Shown one piece after another: positions 58,791-64,000 of a DNA stretch of 64,000 bases; the first letter of the stretch is position 1, and each line of letters opens with the position of its first letter. Below the pieces are notes generated by a model. The model searched no databases. It was not told the origin of the DNA and saw nothing but the letters and a program-made list of their open reading frames with translations. Location of the stretch: the NCBI GenBank assembly GCA_949825065.1, contig OX463859.1, forward strand, positions 8,036,217 through 8,100,216. The letters run 5' to 3'. The DNA comes from Odontocerum albicorne. Lineage: Eukaryota > Arthropoda > Insecta > Trichoptera > Odontoceridae. The position numbers and the translations under genes were made by a program.

Positions 58791-59280
58791 AACATGGCTG
58801 GACCAATTGACCAGATTTTAAAAGAAGGTAAATTGAAAGTAAAATGGGAACGTATACGGATTGCTGTATACAGATGACATGATGGTGTTGATGGGAAGAG
58901 AAGATGAATTGCAGAGAATAAGTAAATTATATGAGAGATGTGAAGAGAAAGATCTGAGAAGAAATTTTGTAAAATCTGAAGCAATGGTGAAATAAAAGTG
59001 TAAAAGGAAAAAATAATATACGTACGAGTATATAGTACAAATATGAGGAAAGTATGGTTGAATCAAGAGAATGTGATGAAAGTATGTCCTATCTGCCTAC
59101 CCCGATAGGGAAGTAGCACGATGGTATGTATGTAAAGTGAGAAGTATAAATAATGGAAAATTGTGCATGATGAGATATATGAATATGGAGGAGGCAAAAG
59201 TTGTGTACTTGGATAGAAAAGTTTAGAGATCTGTTCTCTCTCCCTACCCGGCAAGGGACACATCGTGATAGTATGAATAA
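58770..59280 (+). pseudogene. RTE LINE fragments with YTDD palm motif
   Basis: 'YTDDMMVLMGREDELQRISK' and 'LRRNFVKSEAMV' (58866-58995) form an RT palm segment with the catalytic DD. Two 3' termini follow (59085-59130 and 59230-59280). They are out of normal order, so more than one copy is mixed here. Confidence 0.7.
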
Positions 59281-59580
59281 AATGATTTCAAATAAAATTT
59301 TCACAAAGTGCTTACAGAATTTAACATCAGTTGCTAAGGCAACAGTAACTGTGTATTCTATAACTCTAGTTGGATTGACAGTTGTTCAAAATTTGCTTTG
59401 CTATTTTACAACCATATTTCGTAATTTGAATTTTTTAGATTTCAAATAATATCCAGAACTCATAAAATTATTTAAACAACTTTAAAGTGGATAAAAGAAT
59501 AAAATTGTTACACATGTAAAATATTTTGACTCGACTGAAAATCAAAATTCAAACCCAAAAAAGAAAATAAGCAATTTAAG

Positions 59581-62500
59581 ATGGATAAGAAGCTGGAGAG
59601 TGTTTTGGCTGAACGGGACTTGATAGGAACCCAGTTGGTGAAGAAGAACGATGAATTGAGTCTCCAAGATGAGAAGATTAAGATGCTGATGGTAACTCTT
59701 GACAGAGGTATGTAGTATCCATTCTCAATGGTATGCAAATAAGTCCCAGTCTGATGAAGAGTTTTTTCTCAAATTACTGATATCTGTTTGTTATCATTAA
59801 TTTGTATGACACCCTTTAACTTATCCGAATTAGTGATTCAGATATATTGAAGAGCGTGATGGGGAGACAACATTGTCTTTGGCCCCATTATACCCGTATA
59901 CATCTAGCGTGTGAGTATTGTTACCAGATGGGCAACTCTTTTACGGTTCTTTCGCAGTTCTTCATATCAGTTGGGTAAGGTTTTTCAGAGTATTTTACCA
60001 AATGGTTGGCTAATAATGCTAGCGATTGGACAGTACGAGGGTTCACCATATCGTTTTTCAAAACAACCCTTCTATTAGCTCATCACTGATCAGACCACCA
60101 AAAATTTTAAGGGAAAATGGCAGTCCAAATTCCGCAAACAGCATAATATAACTGATATTGTAATTTATTTTATCAAACACTGTTTATTCCACTATTTGTA
60201 ACAGTATAACCCTACCGGTTTCAAGGCTTTCATCTCATATTCAGGGCAGCACAAACAAGACTCCCCTGAAGATGAAGTGAATGCCTTGGAACCGGTAGGG
60301 TTATACCGTTACAAAAAGTGGAATAAACAGTGTTTGATAAAATAAATTACAATGTCTTTAAACCTCCACAACGTTAATGCCTTAACTATAAACAATATAT
60401 GTAACAGATATTTAATCTATACGGAAAAGAAGAAGGTATCAGTTTTTCAGGATTCTTATCCTAAAGTACTTCCGTGATGGTTATATCTTCTACTCTTTAT
60501 TCGGAGGGAAGAAGTATTGATGGTAATTACTATACTATTCTAAAGTGGCATTGGTCACTCAATGACTGTATAGAAGTCTATTGATTGAATAATATTGAGA
60601 GAAACTAAAATTTGTGTTAACAGGGGGAAAACAATATCAACAGCGCTTAGAAGATATCAGACTGCTAAAACTAGAGATAAAAAGACTGAGGAGAGAGAAA
60701 AATCTTCTTGCAAAGGGAATAGAGAACATGACTGACATGCGGCTTGAGGTATTTCAAATGTATTAAAACATTTTCACAATGAAATTTTTATTTCTTTTAC
60801 TACCAACTCCATGTTTCTTGATTTCTTTCTCGCTGGTTTTTGGTTCCTATCACATGGCTAAAGATAGTAACTATAATAGGACATTATATAATTTAATGGA
60901 CAGATATCATGTTTCAAATGGTTTCGGACGTATGCGTCACCATAAAACATCATTATTTTCTTGTTGTTTATGTTAGTAGAATATTAGTATTTTGATGTAT
61001 AAATCCTTGATTATACTAGTTTTTTGATGTTATTTGGTATTTTTCGATTTTTGTATGTATATTTATGATTGTTGGGGTCAGCACTGTGTGGCGACCGTAA
61101 TGGAAATGTGTCTTATGCACTGCCATTGTGGGACAGTATCGTGAGTCTGCCGGCCTATATGCATGCGCAAAATTTGCAAAAATTGTGATATTTTACGAGT
61201 TGTGACGGCATGCACGGGTGAAAACAGGCGCTTGCGATGAGCGATCGACCGCACATAAGAAGCGCCAAAAGTCTAAAATACATGCTCGGTTCACTCTGTC
61301 TACTGCCTTTTACTTGCGACCTGCATAAGAAGAATCTCTTCTACTTTTCACCAACCTGCTACTTCACAACGTGAGCTGAATTCTCCGAGCATTGTGCAGC
61401 AACCGTCCACCTATTGCAACAGTCTTTGTACCTGTGCCGTATACAAATGTAATGGTGTATACCTTGTTTCATATAGGGTGTCCCAAAAAAATATAAGCAC
61501 TCTTTTACACCATGTCGTTAACTTGAACTTGCTGCACGTATTTGTCATATCATGCACTCGTGAGGAGTTTAGGGATGAGGAGGACTTTTATTTCCAGCAA
61601 TATGGTGCACTGAAAATCTACCTGAAACTATAGTATAAAGGTTGCCTATCATCCTTCTTATTAATTGTCAATTTACAAATGTTGATTTTTAGGTGTTTAA
61701 TTTAGAACGAGATCTGAACCGTGAACGGCAGCGTGTGAGAGCCCTGGAGGAAGCTCTGGAGACTCCGCTCAATGTCCATCGTTGGAGGAAACTGCAGAGC
61801 ACTGACCCGACTGCACTAGAACTGTTGGACAAGATCAAGATTCTGCAGAAGTATTAATATTTCCTTTTTTCAAAAGTAATTGCTTTATTACATTGACTGC
61901 TGAATCATTTCATTATTACTTTAAACACTATATTTAACATACACGCATTCATGCCATTTCAAGTGATCAAATTGTTTTATATTTCATGTTTAATTACTTC
62001 AAGTTATGTTTTAGTCAATAATTTTATCTTACCTTTTTCAAAAAAAATTTGCTAAGTCAATCAGCTTTTCATTCTACCTAATAATTCCGGACAACTGGTT
62101 CGCTCTAGAGTATCACTCTCAACACGTTCAGTGCTGAAAACGCCTATGGCCATTCATTGCTGAGTGCCCAAAATGCCTAATGCCATTCTGTTCACAATTT
62201 CTTTAAGTGAATTCAAAAACAAGCGAGCCCAGAGTGGCCTTATGGTACTAATAGGATTTGTAATGGTTATTTGGCAATGAGCAACACGACAAATAATCCC
62301 CCCGTCTTGGTAGGTGGAAGAAATATAGAGAGAGAGTTACAAGTTATGTGTACCTGTTATAGGACACACTGTAAAGCTGGGAGAGGAGAATCAAGAGGCC
62401 GAGATAGAGCGTAGACGTGGTCTTGCCTGGGCGGCGTTTGGTAAGCTCTCTTACATCCTGAAATCTCCAAAATACTCCAAATCATTTGAAAAAGAGAGTC

Positions 62501-63580
62501 TTTGATTCATGCATCTTACCGATCCTCACATATGGAATCGAAACCTCTGTCCTAACAAAGTGAATAATGCAAAAACTACTGGTGACACAGAGAGCCATGG
62601 AGAGGAGGATGCTGGGAGTTCCACTGCGAGATAGAAAGACCAACAAATGGATAAGAGAGAGAACCAAAGTCACGGACGTAGTTGAGAGAGCAGCTGTCTT
62701 AAAATGGAGCTGGGCAGGACATATTGCCAGATGCTCTGACTCTCGATGGACGAAAAAGGTCCTGGAATGGCAGCCTAGAACGGGCAAGAGAGGTGTGGGG
62801 AGACCACAGGCTAGATGGTCGGACGATATAAAACGGGCCGCAGGGGTAAAGTGGATGCAGTGTGCCTGAGATAGGGAGTTGTGGAAGACCGAAGGGGAGG
62901 CCTATATCCAGGGATAGATCCAGAATGGCTGAAGAAGAAGATTTGGCAATGAATTATATTTCCTTTTTTAATTTTTTAACAATACAGTAATTATAAAAGC
63001 AACTATTCAGCAGCTTATGTATTAAGATGTAATTGAATCATGAATTGTCTATTATTTCCATGTTACCGGATTCTTACAAAACGTCTTCCAGATTCTTACA
63101 AAACCTCTCATATTACTTGAATATGAAAATTTCCCACTCTTTTCAGGTAAATATTTCATTAGTTCATAGCAATTTGTTTTCTTTTTATTGCATATGCTCT
63201 AGTTTTCATTAACACATTCACTGCGAATACAATTTTACGTAAATACATGCTGTGCTGAGAAATTTAGCAAAGACAAAAACATATCATGAACAGAACACGC
63301 CTGGCATTCCGTGCACACAGAGTGTATGTTTGTATAAGATACAAGAGGCGTGTCCTCAGCACTGCATGTGTCAATTATGAATTGTGTTACACATGCTTTA
63401 TAGATTTTAACCTTACTTTTCTGTCTATTTTTATTCATTTATTATTTCAAGAAAATAATATTACTAATCTTATACTATTATAGAAAACTGTTGGACAAAG
63501 CGCAGCAAGTGGCCGAGTTAGAAAAATTGTGCGCCACATTAAAAGAAAATATTCCTAAAGGACCCCCTCCAGCCTTGAAA
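59581..63580 (+). CDS. CFAP58: CFAP58-like coiled-coil protein, C-terminal region, continues past window
   Basis: CFAP58 is a coiled-coil protein of the sperm flagellum and motile cilia. Four exons join in frame: 59581-59707, 60624-60748, 61693-61850 and 63484-63580, all GT-AG, open to the last donor at 63581. Matched words: LAERDLIGTQLVKKNDELSL, then DEKIKMLMVTLDRG, QRLEDIRLLKLEIKRLRREK, 'NLERDLNRERQRVRALEEAL', 'PLNVHRWRKLQSTDP', 'LELLDKIKILQKKLLDK'. These follow human CFAP58 in order near its last third. The whole visible stretch is heptad-rich coiled coil. I found none of the N-terminal two thirds between ebony and here. The ATG at 59581 (AAGATGG, good context) may be the true start of a shortened protein, because the sequence before it lacks a pyrimidine tract. 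Alternatively it is an exon with a poor acceptor. Confidence 0.85.
59945..60110. repeat. Dispersed repeat E, partial copy 3
   Basis: TTCTTCATATCAGTTGGGTA and AGGTTTTTCAGAGTATTTTA match the ends of copies at 37680-37935 and 51410-51600. Confidence 0.5.
60148..60397. mobile_element. Hairpin MITE-A, copy 6 (best preserved)
   Basis: The left arm TTATCAAACACTGTTTATTC to GCAGCACAAACAAG and the right arm from CCCCTGAAGATGAAGTGAAT to AACAGTGTTTGATAAAATAA pair over about 95 bp. The one-sided tail CCTCCACAACGTTAATGCCT follows. It lies in intron 1 of the CFAP58-like gene. Confidence 0.9.
61080..61295. other. GC-richer stretch of unknown nature in the CFAP58-like intron 2
   Basis: Words such as GGCGCTTGCGATGAGCGATC recur reversed near 14780. 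Probably a dispersed repeat. No gene is supported. Confidence 0.35.
61475..61640 (+). pseudogene. Tc1/mariner-type remnant
   Basis: AGGGTGTCCCAAAAAAATAT at 61479 resembles a TIR of this group. The frame ends 'EDFYFQQYGALKIYLK', a broken form of the 'FYFQQDGA' catalytic block with the Asp lost. Confidence 0.5.
62123..63021. mobile_element. piggyBac-like MITE-Q relative, split by a LINE
   Basis: The left end CACGTTCAGTGCTGAA follows TCAA (decayed TTAA). The right end ...TTCAGCAGCTTATGTA is followed by TTAA at 63022. CAGAGTGGCCTTATGGTACT and AATTATATTTCCTTTTTTAA match MITE-Q at 18171-18404 in complement. The LINE at 62281-62940 divides it. Confidence 0.7.
62281..62940 (+). mobile_element. LINE-G 3' end with 12-bp target duplication
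   Basis: ATTTGGCAATGA occurs at 62269-62280 and again at 62941-62952, a clear target-site duplication. Frame 62567-62869 encodes a post-RT domain: 'AMERRMLGVPLRDRKTNKWI', 'AVLKWSWAGHIARCSDSRW' and 'RGVGRPQARWSDDIKRAAG'. 5'-truncated at insertion. Confidence 0.9.
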
Positions 63581-63715
63581 GTATGTTTATTCAATTCTCA
63601 TTTTTTTAGCCAAATTGTAAAATAAATATATTTTCATTTAATTTTATACTTATAAATAAACAAATGCCTTTAAAAAATTTAATTGCAACAAATCTAGACA
63701 GTTTTCAAATTTAAT

Positions 63716-63840
63716 ACTTTCTTATATTACAAATTATTGTTTTATGCTCATTTAAAACTTTCTTATATTACAAATTATTGTTTTATGATCATTTAAAACT
63801 TTCTTATATTACAAATTATTGTTTTATGCTCTTTTAAAAC
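63716..63840. repeat. 41-bp direct repeat, 3 copies
   Basis: ACTTTCTTATATTACAAATT + ATTGTTTTATGCTCATTTAAA repeats three times starting at 63716, 63757 and 63798. Confidence 0.9.
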
Positions 63841-63877
63841 TTTCGTTATGAAAGCTTTTGGGTATAATAAACATGAT

Positions 63878-64000
63878 CCCAAACTCCGTGGCCTAGTTGG
63901 TAAGATGTCTATCTTCTACGCGGAAGTTTCCGTTTTAAACCCGATGGTATAAAAGAAGGGTTCTAGTATAGTTTAAGAGTCCGTCTGGTAACAATACTAC
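63878..64000 (+). mobile_element. tRNA-derived SINE-2 copy, cut by the window edge
   Basis: Head CTCCGTGGCCTAGTTGGTAA (A-box-like) and GTTTTAAACCCGAT (B-box-like), as at 8929. It lies in an intron of the CFAP58-like gene. Confidence 0.6.

Noticed and set aside
58088..58984. 298-codon minus-strand frame as a host gene
   Set aside because: It is the C-terminal ORF of LINE-B with 3' UTR copies at 7839 and 10872. The N-terminal third is unrelated flanking sequence.

Overview
The window is insect nuclear DNA: AT-rich, with long introns (about 0.5 to 6.6 kb), GT-AG splicing, and a dense, layered load of transposable elements. The main gene is ebony, the arthropod beta-alanyl amine synthase of pigmentation and neurotransmitter recycling. 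The repeats (an RTE-type LINE whose copies end in a tail like TGGCGTGATGGTATGTATGT, tRNA-derived SINEs, mariners) recall Lepidoptera, but I cannot fix the order from sequence alone.

Layout. 1-23.4 kb has no complete host gene. It holds a TIR transposon with a decayed transposase-like ORF (2344-5051); one orphan, open ebony-like exon (5201-5368) about 18 kb upstream of the ebony start codon; a 33-copy 34-bp minisatellite grown from a SINE tail (5766-6897); many LINE and MITE fragments, some nested; a dead mariner (16854-18135); and tandem arrays at 15.5-16.1, 20.8-21.6 and 22.1-22.5 kb.

23.4-55.6 kb is ebony on the + strand. I joined 15 coding exons by splice sites and phase into one uninterrupted reading frame of 859 residues: adenylation domain (exons 1-10), carrier domain with the GGNS phosphopantetheine serine (exon 11), and C-terminal amine-condensing domain (exons 12-15). 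The introns are packed with mobile elements, including a full-length mariner with perfect TIRs, TA duplications and an uninterrupted 339-residue transposase in intron 7, and a mariner nested in a pogo/Tigger-like element in intron 8.

55.6-64 kb holds LINE remnants, a small 24-bp coding-type repeat, then four exons (59581-63580) of a CFAP58-like coiled-coil ciliary/flagellar gene on the + strand that runs off the right edge. The visible exons match only the C-terminal third of CFAP58, and the first one begins with an ATG in good context but no convincing splice acceptor.

ebony and the CFAP58-like gene share a strand but have no evident functional link. The most noteworthy signals are the orphan ebony-like exon, whose core differs from ebony exon 4 almost only at synonymous sites, and the intact mariner inside ebony.
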